Shown here: positions 1 through 9,933 of the stretch, piece after piece | Numbering within the stretch: position 1 is the stretch's first letter | Layout: the number at the start of each line of letters is the position of its first letter | Assembly: GCA_963778945.1 (NCBI GenBank) | Contig: CAVZWL010000013.1 | Span: 116,247-180,246 of the forward strand | DNA from: Fen-1254 sp963778945 | GTDB taxonomy: Bacteria; Bacteroidota; Ignavibacteria; UBA10030 | Length of the DNA stretch: 64,000 bases | Direction of reading: 5' to 3' | Position numbers and translations under genes: made by a program | Notes under the pieces: generated by a model | The model's database searches: none | What the model was told of the DNA's origin: nothing | Seen by the model: only the letters and a program-made list of their open reading frames with translations

Positions 1-159
1 TTTCATAATGCTCCCGCGCCAATCGTTCGCAATACACATATGCCGACTTTAATGAAATACTGCTATCCATCACGTTTTAATGTCCAGATTTCCGGGTGGA
101 AAATCAAGTTAAGGATTCATAATCTTTTGAACGCTGTGAAGTGCGGGACACATCCACGT

Positions 160-2118
160 TTATTCTACCGGAACGATATAGACCTCGATAGGGGTGTCGA
201 GTCCTTTAACAAGAATCTTTTCGTGCGGCAGGGCAGGTATTTGGTCTTTAATCAGGTCATAAGTCCGGCGGGAGATCATGATACCTTCCACCGGTGCGTT
301 GGATTCCAAACGGTTTGCAAGATTGACGTCGGAGCCAAGGACGGTATATGAGAGCTTTTTCGGCGTGCCCATATTGCCGACAACGACTTCTCCCGTATTA
401 ACGCCGATGCGAATGCGCAGCGGGAATAATCCCTCTTTAACCCACTTCTCTTTCAGCTCGCGGCATTTCTTCTGCATATCGATCGCCGCACGGACGCAGC
501 GCACCGCATGATCCGGCTGCGGCTCCGGCGCTCCGAAGAAGACCATAAGCCCGTCGCCGATATATTTATCGACCGTGCCTTCATATTGGAACACGATATT
601 GACCATAGCCTCAAAATATTCCGCTAAAAATTTTTGTATTTGATCCGGCGTCATCGTTGATGAATATGTCGTAAAACTTTTAATATCGCTGAACAAAATA
701 GTAAGTTCTTTCTTCTGCACTTCCAGCACCGATTCCGGATGCGCAAGCTGGCGTTTAACGACCGACGGCGGAAGATACGATTCGAAGGATTGGCGCAGAG
801 ATTCTTTTTCCCGTTCTTCGTTGATAAACCTGTATGCCAGCACGCCAAAGACGGCGACAATGCAGACTGCGATGGGACGTATAATATTGAGAATAAGATT
901 GCCGTAGAGAAAAGCCGTTAACGCAAGAACCACATATCCGACGATTAACAGCAAGCCCCCGGACCAAAGTCCCCGGGAAGAGAATTTTACCGTAAAGAAC
1001 ACGATAAATGCCAGCAGCATAACTTCAACAGCGAGCATGAGCCACGGATTGACTTTATGAAGAAAATTTTCCGTGAGAATCGTATTGATGACGTTCGCGT
1101 GCAGCCCTCCCAGCGGGTACCAGCTGTCGGTCGGCACAGACTGTACGTCCGATGCGCCGGTCGATGTCTCGTTGACAACAACGATCTTTCCTTCGAAGCG
1201 CGGCTGCCAGTCAAATTCCATTGCATCCCGATCCTCAGAGACATGAAAAATTTGCAGCATCGTATAATGAACCATTCGGTCCCATGGACCGACAAAATTT
1301 ACAATCAAATTGCAGTGCTCATCAACCGGAATGACTATATCATGCGGTGTTTGACCCGGTCGATACGCTCCCTGGAGTGTAATGTTTACTCCGGGACGAA
1401 GAACGATATGATCCGGCCTGACATGCAGATAGTCACAGACGACATGGAAGGGGAAACTTGGATAAAAACCGTCTTCATAACGCACAAGCAGCGGCGCAGT
1501 ACGGAAAACACCATCCTGGTCGAATTTTAAATTCAAATATCCAAGCCCGCGGGAAGATGATGCAAGCGCCGCAAACGTACTGATCGGGTTTGTGCCTGCA
1601 TACAGCGAGGAAATATCTCCATCGACTTGAACGTGCCATTTGGTCCTGAATAAATACTCTTCGTCCGCCGTGGGATTTTTCGGGGCTGGTTTCGCCGGTC
1701 CGTCTTTCAGGTTCATTTCGAGCCCGAAGTATACATTACCCGAACGTCTATCGCTGTCTAAGAAAATGGAGTCTTCTTCCGGCGAAAGCGAGTTGTGAAA
1801 AACATAATCCCATAATTGAACGGCTGTCTTCATCTCGCCGAGATTCCGGGCAATTTGCGCATACGGTTTACGCGTGGTGTAGGAAGTCGTCAACACCAGC
1901 TTCGTGCTGTCTGTTTCACAGACATGAACGATCGTGCTGTCGTACGGAATACGGGAAGGAAAATAGTGCGAACGGAGCACAAACATCTGGTCGACCGCAT
2001 GCGCATTCCATGTTTGAAATACTCCGGGAAGAAGCCAGAAGAAAAAATGCCCGAGCGCAAGAGCGGACACGCAGATGAACAGCGTGTCCCTCCACGTTCG
2101 TGTTTTACTGGTGGTCAA
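160..2118 (-). CDS. CHASE2-domain adenylate/guanylate cyclase
   Basis: Class III nucleotide cyclase with an extracytoplasmic sensor. There is an N-terminal membrane segment (about residues 12-32), a CHASE2 sensor region (about 45-350), three closely spaced membrane helices (about 358-430) and a C-terminal cyclase catalytic domain (about 470-640). Visible catalytic features are FSDI (Asp478) and DKYIGDG (Lys518, Asp522) for metal and substrate binding, and YTVLGSDVNLANRLE. The likely start is TTG at 2118, because a stop lies just upstream in frame. It overlaps the end of the DUF4384 gene by 14 nt, so the two are probably translationally coupled. It is the last gene of a three-gene minus-strand operon and is paralogous to the cyclase at 39.6-41.8 kb. 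Whether the product is cAMP or cGMP cannot be settled from sequence alone. Confidence 0.9.
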   Translation of the reverse strand: MTTSKTRTWRDTLFICVSALALGHFFFWLLPGVFQTWNAHAVDQMFVLRSHYFPSRIPYDSTIVHVCETDSTKLVLTTSYTTRKPYAQIARNLGEMKTAVQLWDYVFHNSLSPEEDSIFLDSDRRSGNVYFGLEMNLKDGPAKPAPKNPTADEEYLFRTKWHVQVDGDISSLYAGTNPISTFAALASSSRGLGYLNLKFDQDGVFRTAPLLVRYEDGFYPSFPFHVVCDYLHVRPDHIVLRPGVNITLQGAYRPGQTPHDIVIPVDEHCNLIVNFVGPWDRMVHYTMLQIFHVSEDRDAMEFDWQPRFEGKIVVVNETSTGASDVQSVPTDSWYPLGGLHANVINTILTENFLHKVNPWLMLAVEVMLLAFIVFFTVKFSSRGLWSGGLLLIVGYVVLALTAFLYGNLILNIIRPIAVCIVAVFGVLAYRFINEEREKESLRQSFESYLPPSVVKRQLAHPESVLEVQKKELTILFSDIKSFTTYSSTMTPDQIQKFLAEYFEAMVNIVFQYEGTVDKYIGDGLMVFFGAPEPQPDHAVRCVRAAIDMQKKCRELKEKWVKEGLFPLRIRIGVNTGEVVVGNMGTPKKLSYTVLGSDVNLANRLESNAPVEGIMISRRTYDLIKDQIPALPHEKILVKGLDTPIEVYIVPVE

Positions 2119-2806
2119 TGGTTATCGTCTTGCTGTAAAAATTCTTTGCCGTGATATCGATTGCAATATCGGCGACATCGACCTTCCGTGTTTCCTGCGT
2201 GTTTTTGATATCGCGTATATTTCCTCCGATTGCTATCGGTTTTTCTGCAAGAGCCGCGAATGATGTGTAATGTTTCCGCAAATCCCGTATCTCGGCAACG
2301 ATATTGTCCGCCAGAGATTGTTTTTTCCCATCATCAAGGGCCGCAAGATATTCAGCGATCTTCCGCTCAAGATCCAGCTGCCGTTCCGTTGATGCGACTA
2401 TAAAAAACACTTCTTTTCCGGGATTTTTATCCAACGCCATCCATGTTCTTCCTTTACGGATATAGTAATTTTTTTGGAGGATATAGTCATCCGATTGAAA
2501 TTGACTCAGTTCGTAAGGGAACAATAGATCGATGCCTCCCTGTGCATCATAATGCAGGACATAGACAAAACTTTCTTTGTTCAGCTGCACCATCATTTTA
2601 ATTTCTTCGCCGCTTTTCAGCGTTGTATCGTGGGTTATACTGACAAATTTTTTATCGCTCCCGATGAGAGCCCCGAAGGACCATAAAAAGTCGATATTAG
2701 GGACGTCCGGCTGTACCGCCGCCGCAGGCGTATTCGATTGGGCTTTGCTGTGTGCCGGCAGCAAACAAAGGCCGGCAAGAAAAAGACAAACTATTATGGT
2801 GCGCAT
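2105..2806 (-). CDS. Secreted DUF4384 domain protein
   Basis: The 233-residue protein has a signal peptide (about residues 1-22, ending SKAQ). A DUF4384-type domain follows at about residues 50-140; it has the typical pattern of a polar-effector-like fold (VYVLHYDAQGGIDLLFP) and a GKEVFFIVAS segment. DUF4384 proteins commonly sit beside caspase-like proteins or serine/threonine kinases. Here the gene lies between the WD40-caspase gene (17-nt gap) and the cyclase gene (14-nt overlap). It is probably an exported partner of one of them. The molecular function is unknown. Confidence 0.8.
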   Translation of the reverse strand: MRTIIVCLFLAGLCLLPAHSKAQSNTPAAAVQPDVPNIDFLWSFGALIGSDKKFVSITHDTTLKSGEEIKMMVQLNKESFVYVLHYDAQGGIDLLFPYELSQFQSDDYILQKNYYIRKGRTWMALDKNPGKEVFFIVASTERQLDLERKIAEYLAALDDGKKQSLADNIVAEIRDLRKHYTSFAALAEKPIAIGGNIRDIKNTQETRKVDVADIAIDITAKNFYSKTITIDHQ

Positions 2807-2823
2807 ATTCTTACCTCGTATTC

Positions 2824-5235
2824 TTAGTGTGGAAGAATTGAAACTGTCATTTCTTTATCATATTCCGTCTGGCTCCGCGTCGGATTCTGCGCGCCGTGCG
2901 TTTTACGTTTTACCTGCTCTTCAACGTACTGCATCAATTCGTTTATCGTCACTGTATAGTCGTTATTATAATCCGCTTTGCCTTCGAGTCCCTCCAGCAT
3001 GTAATACGTAAAGACACCGTGTCCAAATTCCGGGTATTCCTGAGAGACTTCGCCCGAAGCGCTTGCCGTAAAAACTACAATACCCTCTTTCGTTTTTGAA
3101 AGATCGCTGAGATATTGATTGACCATATTGTTTTCCGTCGAACTCAGTCCTCGCGTTGCAAAATCGGCGCTAATGTTGCCGCTGTGGCATGCATCGGTAA
3201 AGACAATCACTCGCTTTGCATTAATGTACCGTGCAAGAACGGTCTGTATATCCCACATGGGAAACGCTGTCGTGCCCAGCGCGTTCGGATCGCTGTCGGT
3301 AGTCAACAAATAGACGTTCTGCGGACGGGCCGGCTCGGGCGCTCCATGACCGGCAAAATAGATCACAACCAGGTCCATATCGATGGCCTGTGAGAGGAAA
3401 TTAATCAATTCATTTTTCACATTGGAAAGCGTGGCATCTTTGTTCAGCAGGACATGCAAATGGTCCGAATCATATCCGCCTCCTTCGGGCTTACGCAGAA
3501 AATTTGCCAATGCCTCGGCATCTTTATCCGCATATTTCAGACTTGGAATGCCGGGATTCTGATACTCTGAAATGCCCACGACAACGGCCCAGTGTTGCGG
3601 TCCCGATGTTGCTCCGCGCGCTTTTTGAGGGGAGGAAGCGGATGACGGCGTGTTATATGTCATATTCGCTTTCCGCGTTACACCGAGCGTTTTGATGTAT
3701 TGATTCCCCGATTTATCGACAACCGTTACCTGAATCTGATTATAGCCGACCAGCAGCGGTACGGTTTCATCGATATCGTTCTTTGCCGCATTTAACCTCG
3801 GTTCCTGGCCGCTGATTATGTCGGTCATATTGGCTGAGATGGAATATGAACCGATGTCGAACCACGCACGAAATCGAATTGGGATCGAAATTAAATCTGT
3901 TTCTGCATTATCCGAGGGCGTCACAATTTCAAGGGCTTTATCTTTGGTTAATTTATTAATAAAGCACTTCCCTTTCGTAACATGGTCAAATAAGTCTTTT
4001 GTAACAATCTGGACGACATTCAGACCCGGTGATTCAAGCTTGACGGTCGCCGAAAACTTAACCGATTTCATAGAGGCCGGAATTTTTAGGGAATCCGGAG
4101 GTGTATACGATTCGAGTTTGATGGGCACACCGTTGACAGAAAGCTCTTTAATTCCGGAATCATCATAGGCAAAACCGCTTACCGTTTGTTCTTCGCCGAA
4201 GATATTCATCGGGACTTGTTCCGTCGTGTTCAACGGTTTTGATATAACGAGCGACGGCGGTGTCGTATCGGGAGGAGCCGGCGAGACTTTCCATCGTTCG
4301 ACTGTTCCTTTGCTCGTTCCGACAACTAGCATTTCATCGTTTACAAATGCAACGGAGTTCGGCGTACAATTCTGTTCTTTTACAATCCGCAGCGGCGTCA
4401 TTTTCGCCAGATCATAAAAATGTATTGTGCTGTCTGAAGCCGCTGTTACCAGCCACCGTCCCTTTGGATCTGTCGTAGCCGACCATATTCTCCCTTTTTG
4501 ATCGTTCCATCTTGCCTTTAGAAGATTTGTCTGCGCGTCCCAAGCATAGAGACCGCCAAGAGCGGTTCCTGCAATCAACAATTTTTCATCTGCGGTATAC
4601 GATAGGACGCTAATTTTTTCTTTGGCATCCGTGAGCGTCTGCAGTTTCTTTTGCTGCGAGACGGTATAGATCTGGATATTTCCCAGGTAACAACCAACGG
4701 CAAAATATTTTCCAGATGGAGCAATAGCCATTCCTGTAATATCTTCTGAAAAATCGGAAACCTTTGCCAATTCATTGCCGCTCGCTGCTTCCGTGATAAC
4801 AATGGTTTTATCCCCGCCGGCTGAAAAGACCCAGCCATCTTCCTGGAATGCCAGTGAAATAACGCCGTTTTCATGGGGAGAGAAAGTGGAAACAATGGCC
4901 CCGGAGGCCATATTTGCAATCGTTACCTTGCCCTCTTGAGTGCCGATGGCAAGATATTGGCCCGATTTAGAAAAAGAAAGCGCTTCGATTTTTGAAGTGA
5001 TCGAAGGGATCATAATTCGTTCCTTCAGCGTGGAAGCATCGACAATCTTTAAGCTGTTATTGCTTCCGACAAAACAAAAAATGTTTGCGCTTCTGGAAAA
5101 TGCACATCGATAGATTGACGCGTTGAGCATCTCTATCGGTTGTAGTTGATCGATGTACGGTAATTGCTGTGCTGATACAATGCCAGCCAGGCACAACACC
5201 GCTCCAACGACTCTGGATATGGCTTTAAGCTCCAT
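2824..5235 (-). CDS. WD40 repeat protein with C-terminal caspase (C14) domain
   Basis: The 803-residue exported protein begins with a signal peptide (about 1-22). WD40-like beta-propeller repeats occupy about 40-320, and Ig-like/linker segments about 325-520. A caspase-like peptidase domain occupies about 547-790. The catalytic dyad is visible as FAGHG (His630) and DACHSG (Cys683). It is the first gene of the operon with the DUF4384 protein and the CHASE2 cyclase. The propeller probably binds a partner or ligand and controls the peptidase. The predicted location is the periplasm or cell surface, which is unusual for a caspase homologue often discussed as an intracellular protease. The substrate is not inferable. 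Confidence 0.9.
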   Translation of the reverse strand: MELKAISRVVGAVLCLAGIVSAQQLPYIDQLQPIEMLNASIYRCAFSRSANIFCFVGSNNSLKIVDASTLKERIMIPSITSKIEALSFSKSGQYLAIGTQEGKVTIANMASGAIVSTFSPHENGVISLAFQEDGWVFSAGGDKTIVITEAASGNELAKVSDFSEDITGMAIAPSGKYFAVGCYLGNIQIYTVSQQKKLQTLTDAKEKISVLSYTADEKLLIAGTALGGLYAWDAQTNLLKARWNDQKGRIWSATTDPKGRWLVTAASDSTIHFYDLAKMTPLRIVKEQNCTPNSVAFVNDEMLVVGTSKGTVERWKVSPAPPDTTPPSLVISKPLNTTEQVPMNIFGEEQTVSGFAYDDSGIKELSVNGVPIKLESYTPPDSLKIPASMKSVKFSATVKLESPGLNVVQIVTKDLFDHVTKGKCFINKLTKDKALEIVTPSDNAETDLISIPIRFRAWFDIGSYSISANMTDIISGQEPRLNAAKNDIDETVPLLVGYNQIQVTVVDKSGNQYIKTLGVTRKANMTYNTPSSASSPQKARGATSGPQHWAVVVGISEYQNPGIPSLKYADKDAEALANFLRKPEGGGYDSDHLHVLLNKDATLSNVKNELINFLSQAIDMDLVVIYFAGHGAPEPARPQNVYLLTTDSDPNALGTTAFPMWDIQTVLARYINAKRVIVFTDACHSGNISADFATRGLSSTENNMVNQYLSDLSKTKEGIVVFTASASGEVSQEYPEFGHGVFTYYMLEGLEGKADYNNDYTVTINELMQYVEEQVKRKTHGAQNPTRSQTEYDKEMTVSILPH

Positions 5236-5489
5236 ATTGAACCCCTCTTAATGTCGGTGTAAAATAGAACAAAAAATCTTTAAACGCTGTGCTGCGTGTC
5301 AATACATCTGCGCCTATGATCTTCATCACGGTACAACTGTTCAAAGTAAAGAACCATTCTTTCTATAGCAAAATTCGACCTTTTTCGGGTTAATGTCAAG
5401 CGCCGTTTTAGGACATTCTTCTTGTTTGTCCATCCACGCTGTTGTACATTACATTTATTGTCCCTTTTGACATTAGAAAGGAATTATTC
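5236..5489. promoter_or_regulatory. Divergent intergenic region
   Basis: About 250 bp separates the minus-strand caspase operon (start 5235) from the plus-strand M64 peptidase gene (start 5490). Promoters for both directions must lie here. AGAAAGGAA at 5475-5483 is the likely ribosome binding site of the plus gene. No operator or riboswitch was recognised. Confidence 0.4.
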
Positions 5490-6921
5490 ATGAAAAGACT
5501 CCTCGTTCTTTGCATTATCTTTTCATGGCCTCTCTTCGGCCAGAACTACGATGCCTTTTTTCTCAAAACGACGATGCGCGTTGATTATTACCACATCGGC
5601 ACGAAAGGAAAAGAATATATCACTCTGGATAAAGTGTATGAAGAATCCGCCTGGCCCGGCAGCACAAAAAACCTGCTTGACACGCTGAATCTCGGCGACA
5701 GCTTTGTCACCATAAGCGATCTGCAGACCGGCATGCTCCTTTATTCACGCGGCTATTCAACGCTCTTTAACGAATGGCAGACCACGGATGAATCGATCAG
5801 CGGGGCATGGAAGACTTTTCATGAAACCGATCCGTTTCCCATTTCCTAAAAGAAAAGTCATGGCCGCGTTTTTTCGCCGGGATAAATTCATTGCCCCTGG
5901 AGAGATGATGGCATTTCGCGAAATCTTTTCTGTTGTCATCGATCCTAACGATCCGGCTGTGGTTAACCGGGAAAAACGCACTTCCCCGTTTAAAGAATTC
6001 GACATTATGATCAACGGCCCTGCCGAGAAGAAGGTCGATATTCTTATCGTCGGCGACGGTTATTCGAAGAACGAAATGGAAAAATTCCGGAACGATGCAA
6101 AACACTTTTCTGAAACCCTTTTTTCATACCAGCCTTTTAAAAAACACAAAGAAGACTTTAACGTCAGAGCGCTGGAAGTCGTTTCCAACGATTCCGGAAT
6201 CGACAAGCCCGATCAAAATATCTGGAAGAATACGGCTCTCGGAACGGCTTATAACACGTTCGGCTCAATCCGCTATGTCCTGACTGAGGAGAACCGGGCG
6301 CTGCGGGATATTGCCGGTACCGTGCCGTATGATTTTATTACAATCCTTGTGAATGACAACAGATACGGCGGCGGCGGTATTTTCAATCTCTATACGACGT
6401 GTTTTACAAAAGCAGTTCAACCGGGACAGGAATGGGAATGTGATTACGTCTATGTGCATGAATTCGGGCATTGTTTCGGAGGACTGGCAGATGAATATTA
6501 CGGTTCGCAGGTATCGTACAACGATTTTTATCAGAAAGGGGTCGAACCGTGGGAACCGAATATAACCCGAATGAATTCACCCGGGACTTTAAAATGGAAA
6601 CAATTCGTGTCAAAAGATGTCCCTCTTCCGACACCATGGAAAAAGCAGGAATACGACAGCATCGAAGCGCTTCGCGGCCAGCTCGATCGCCTGGCTCCCG
6701 ATTACTATCAAAAGCGCGAGGCGCTGCTGCAGCAATCGAGAAATATTCTTCGAGATTCTCAATGGTCCGGCAAAGTCGGCGCCTTTGAGGGGGCCGGATA
6801 TATGTCCAAAGGAATGTACCGTCCATCGATCGATTGCAAAATGTTCGCACTCAATCCGGTCGATTACGATCCGGTTTGCTCGGCTGCGATCGAGAGAATG
6901 ATTGAATTGTATACGCACTGA
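5490..6921 (+). CDS. Peptidase M64 family protein (one frameshift)
   Basis: Exported zinc metallopeptidase of the IgA-peptidase M64 family. The start at 5490 is preceded by AGAAAGGAA and opens a signal peptide (MKRLLVLCIIFSWPLFGQ). The zinc site is in the second reading frame: HEFGH followed by GGLADEY, the family's extended HExxH motif. The N-terminal part reads in one frame to a stop at 5849. The rest, from about 5821, continues one frame over to 6921. Treating one base near 5827-5832 as extra joins the two parts into a protein of about 477 residues that reads as one continuous product. The break is therefore probably a sequence error, although a real pseudogene is possible. The gene stands alone in front of the SDR gene. 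Confidence 0.8.
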
Positions 6922-6978
6922 TTTCTGAATGCGGCAAAATCCACAACGATAAAAGGAACATTCGTAGACGGGGAAAAC

Positions 6979-7782
6979 ATGATGAAAGCAAAACAAACAG
7001 TTCTTATTACAGGCGCAACCGGAGGCATCGGTTACGCACTTGCAGAAATTTTTGCACGGAACGGCTATAACCTCGCATTAACCGGAAGAAGTCAGGAAAA
7101 ACTCGAATCCATAAAAGAACGCTGGGAGGGGCAATACAACATCGACATCAAATATTGTCTTAAAGACCTTGCTGTCTCGACGACTCCTGATGAAATGTAC
7201 CAGGCTCTGCGTGCGGAAATGATCGAAATCGACATTTTGGTGAATAATGCCGGGTTCGGCTTATTAGGAGATTTTTCCCGGCTCAATCTTGCCGACCAGC
7301 TTGAAATGCTTCAGGTCAATATAACAGCGCTCACACATCTGACACGTCTCTTTTTACCGGATATGATGGAGCGAAAGCGGGGAAAAATTTTGAATGTTGC
7401 TTCGACTGCCGCCTTTCTTCCCGGACCCGGAATGGCGGTCTATTATGCTTCCAAAGCGTACGTTCTGAGTTTTTCTGCAGCTCTTTCCCATGAATTGCGT
7501 TCCAGCGGCATTACAGTGACTGCACTATGCCCCGGCCCGACCAGAACCGGATTTCAGGAACGTGCCGGTATGAACGATGTCAATCTTTTTAAAAGAATGT
7601 CTGTCATGAGCGCAGAAGAGGTTGCTGCAATCGGTTACCGCGGTCTGATGAAAGGCAAGCCCGTTGTTATAACTGGAAAACTCAATTCGTTTGGAACATT
7701 TTTAACGCGCTTCATGCCGCGGCAATGGCTCATGAATATTGTCAAAACACTTCACGGCTCAAAATTAACCAAGACAGAATAA
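6979..7782 (+). CDS. Short-chain dehydrogenase/reductase (SDR)
   Basis: The 267-residue classical SDR oxidoreductase probably uses NADP(H). The Rossmann glycine motif TGATGGIG is near residue 11 and NNAG is near residue 92. The catalytic region shows Ser in NVASTAAF and the YxxxK pair in VYYASKAYVLS. The length fits the family, and overall it resembles the DltE/YdfG-like group of broad-substrate reductases. Starts at 6979 and 6982 (ATGATG) are both possible; GGGGAAAAC just upstream serves as the binding site. The M28 peptidase gene follows after 5 nt, so the two may be co-transcribed. The substrate is unknown. Confidence 0.85.
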   Translation: MMKAKQTVLITGATGGIGYALAEIFARNGYNLALTGRSQEKLESIKERWEGQYNIDIKYCLKDLAVSTTPDEMYQALRAEMIEIDILVNNAGFGLLGDFSRLNLADQLEMLQVNITALTHLTRLFLPDMMERKRGKILNVASTAAFLPGPGMAVYYASKAYVLSFSAALSHELRSSGITVTALCPGPTRTGFQERAGMNDVNLFKRMSVMSAEEVAAIGYRGLMKGKPVVITGKLNSFGTFLTRFMPRQWLMNIVKTLHGSKLTKTE

Positions 7783-7787
7783 AATAT

Positions 7788-9161
7788 ATGACTATCATGA
7801 AAAGGTTTTTTCTTGCAGGAAGTTTTATTTTTTTCGTTTATACCGCGTCCGCTCAGCCGGCCTTACGATCGTACGATTCTCTCGCACTTCGCATTTCACG
7901 CACAGCGCTGCAGGAGAATACGGCATATTCGATATTGACCGATCTCTGCACTCATGTCGGCGCGCGAATAGCCGGATCAGCGCAGGCAGCAGCGGCCGTG
8001 GAATGGGCAAAAACGACCATGAACAATTTTGGATTTCAGAACGTCAGTTTGGAGCCCGTCCGGGTTCCGCATTGGGTCCGGGGAGCGGAGAGCGGAACGT
8101 ATACTGTCGACGGGAAGAAGGAAGCTGCATTGCATCTTTGCGCACTTGGTGGAAGCATTGGAACATCCTCCGAAGGAATTTCGGGAGACATTATAGAAAT
8201 CGATTCATGGGAAGCATTAAAAGCCCTCAGCGGAAGGGGTAAGGGAAAAATCATTTTCTTTAACCGCCCGATGGATCCCGGACTAATGAATCAGGGAGAA
8301 GCTTACGGACGCGCCGTCGATCAGCGCTCTCAGGGAGCCGTCGAAGCAGCAAGAGCCGGAGCAATTGCCGCACTTGTTCGTTCCATGACGACAAGGCATG
8401 ATGATATCCCGCATACGGGACAAATGCATTACGATACGCTTCCTAAGATTCCTGCTGCCGCCGTCAGCACAAACGATGCGGATACAATCAGCGCGCTTCT
8501 TGCGCGCGGAAACAACGTCAGAGTGACGCTGAAACTCGGCTGTTCAATGCTTCCGGATGTGGAATCGGACAATGTTCTCGGCGAAATCCGCGGATCGGAA
8601 AAACCGGAGGAGATCATCGTCATCGGTGCACATTTGGACAGCTGGGATAAAGGCCAGGGAGCGCATGACGACGGAGCGGGCTGCGCTCACGTGCTGGAAG
8701 CGCTCCACCTTATCAAAGAACTTGGTCTCGCGCCCAAGCGGACAATTCGTGCGGTTCTTTTTATGAATGAAGAAAACGGACTCAATGGGGGACTTGCATA
8801 TGCAGCGGAGCATGCCCCGAACGAAAAACACATCGCAGCTATTGAAACAGACGCCGGCGGATTTTCTCCGCGGGGTTTCGGCATCAGTGATTCATCAGCT
8901 CTCGTCAAACTTCAAAATTACTCGTCCTCTTTCAGGTCGATCGGAGCGGAGCGTTTTGTGAACGGCCACGGAGGGGCGGATATTTCACCGCTCGTGAAGT
9001 TCGGAGTCGTCGCTATCGGCCTGCAGGTCGACGGACAAAAATATTTCGATTATCACCATTCCGACAGCGATATACTGCAAAATGTCAACGAACGGGAATT
9101 AGCGCTCGGTTCTGCCGCTGTCGCGATACTTGCATATTTGATTGCACAAGAGGGGTTGTAG
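7788..9161 (+). CDS. M28 family zinc aminopeptidase, exported
   Basis: The secreted metallopeptidase is about 457 residues long. A signal peptide (KRFFLAGSFIFFVYTASAQ) follows the ATG at 7788 or the one at 7797. A PA-like insert domain lies in the first half. The M28 co-catalytic zinc ligands are recognisable in order: GAHLDSW (His), HDDGAG (Asp), NEENGLNGG (Glu pair), ETDAGG (Asp) and YHHSDSD (His). The family removes N-terminal residues from peptides, so the likely role is periplasmic or extracellular peptide degradation. A strong hairpin follows the stop codon. Confidence 0.88.
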   Translation: MTIMKRFFLAGSFIFFVYTASAQPALRSYDSLALRISRTALQENTAYSILTDLCTHVGARIAGSAQAAAAVEWAKTTMNNFGFQNVSLEPVRVPHWVRGAESGTYTVDGKKEAALHLCALGGSIGTSSEGISGDIIEIDSWEALKALSGRGKGKIIFFNRPMDPGLMNQGEAYGRAVDQRSQGAVEAARAGAIAALVRSMTTRHDDIPHTGQMHYDTLPKIPAAAVSTNDADTISALLARGNNVRVTLKLGCSMLPDVESDNVLGEIRGSEKPEEIIVIGAHLDSWDKGQGAHDDGAGCAHVLEALHLIKELGLAPKRTIRAVLFMNEENGLNGGLAYAAEHAPNEKHIAAIETDAGGFSPRGFGISDSSALVKLQNYSSSFRSIGAERFVNGHGGADISPLVKFGVVAIGLQVDGQKYFDYHHSDSDILQNVNERELALGSAAVAILAYLIAQEGL

Positions 9162-9163
9162 CG

Positions 9164-9192
9164 CAGATCGGGAAAGTGTTTTTCCCGATCTG
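9164..9192. terminator. Perfect 12-bp hairpin between convergent genes
   Basis: CAGATCGGGAAA at 9164-9175 pairs perfectly with TTTCCCGATCTG at 9181-9192 over a 5-nt loop. It lies 2 nt after the M28 stop and in the gap to the convergent dedA-like gene. There is no long T run, so intrinsic termination may be weak, but placement suits a bidirectional terminator. Confidence 0.55.
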
Positions 9193-9265
9193 TCAGTCAT
9201 GATCGATCAAGAATGTTTTTCATCGTCATAAACGGTTGCCGATGAAAGACACAAAAGCTCGTCTG

Positions 9266-9928
9266 TTATAAGACCATTGTCTTTTTTTTCCATCGGGCCT
9301 TTAATTGACGCAGAAATTCAAAAAGGGCAGGCAGACCGGGAATCAGTACAAGCGCAATAACGACTATTGAAAAATTCTGTTTGACAAACGGAATATTGCC
9401 GAAATAATATCCGGCAAGAGCGAAAAGATTTACCCATAAAGCTGCGCCGATGACGCTGAAAAGAAGAAAAATGCGATAACGCATTTTTCCAATACCTGCT
9501 ACAAAAGGTGCAAACGTGCGGATAATTGGAAGGAATCGCGCGATGATAACGGCAGATTTTCCATACTTCTCATAAAACAAATGTGTTCGATCCAAATAAT
9601 CTTTGTTAAAAAATCGGGAATGTTCGCTGCTGAAAACTTTCGGACCAATCTTCCGGCCTATCCAATAATTCGTATTGTCGCCCAAAAGTGCGGCGCACAA
9701 AAGCAGCGGAATTGCTAATTCCACTCGCATCGCGCCCAGAGCCGCCAGAGACCCAACAGCGAAAAGCAGCGAATCTCCCGGCAAAAAAGGTGTAACCACC
9801 AATCCAGTTTCGCAGAAAATTACGGTACACAGGATACCGTAGATCCATAGACCGTACTGATGACAGAGCAGAGGGAGAAATTTGTCCAAATGAAGGACAA
9901 ATTCTATCGGATGTTGAAAAAAGTCCAC
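9266..9928 (-). CDS. DedA family inner-membrane protein
   Basis: The 220-residue polytopic membrane protein belongs to the DedA/VTT (SNARE-associated) family, which is linked to lipid scrambling and membrane homeostasis. The characteristic segments are TPFLPGDSLLFAVG near residue 45 and the conserved arginine-rich motif RFLPIIRTFAPFVAG near residue 130, with hydrophobic helices on both sides. The C-terminus is a short basic tail. The assigned start is a GTG at 9928, only 5 nt after the FKBP stop, so the two genes probably share a transcript. The specific lipid cargo cannot be told from sequence. Confidence 0.9.
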   Translation of the reverse strand: MDFFQHPIEFVLHLDKFLPLLCHQYGLWIYGILCTVIFCETGLVVTPFLPGDSLLFAVGSLAALGAMRVELAIPLLLCAALLGDNTNYWIGRKIGPKVFSSEHSRFFNKDYLDRTHLFYEKYGKSAVIIARFLPIIRTFAPFVAGIGKMRYRIFLLFSVIGAALWVNLFALAGYYFGNIPFVKQNFSIVVIALVLIPGLPALFEFLRQLKARWKKKTMVL

Positions 9929-9933
9929 AGAGC

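Noticed and set aside
1..159. A gene at the left edge
   Set aside because: No start, stop or family feature could be supported in these 159 bases downstream of the cyclase gene.
1056..1530. Plus-strand ORFs inside the CHASE2 cyclase and many similar ones elsewhere
   Set aside because: They are antisense to well-supported genes and have no family features, so they are shadows of the coding strand.
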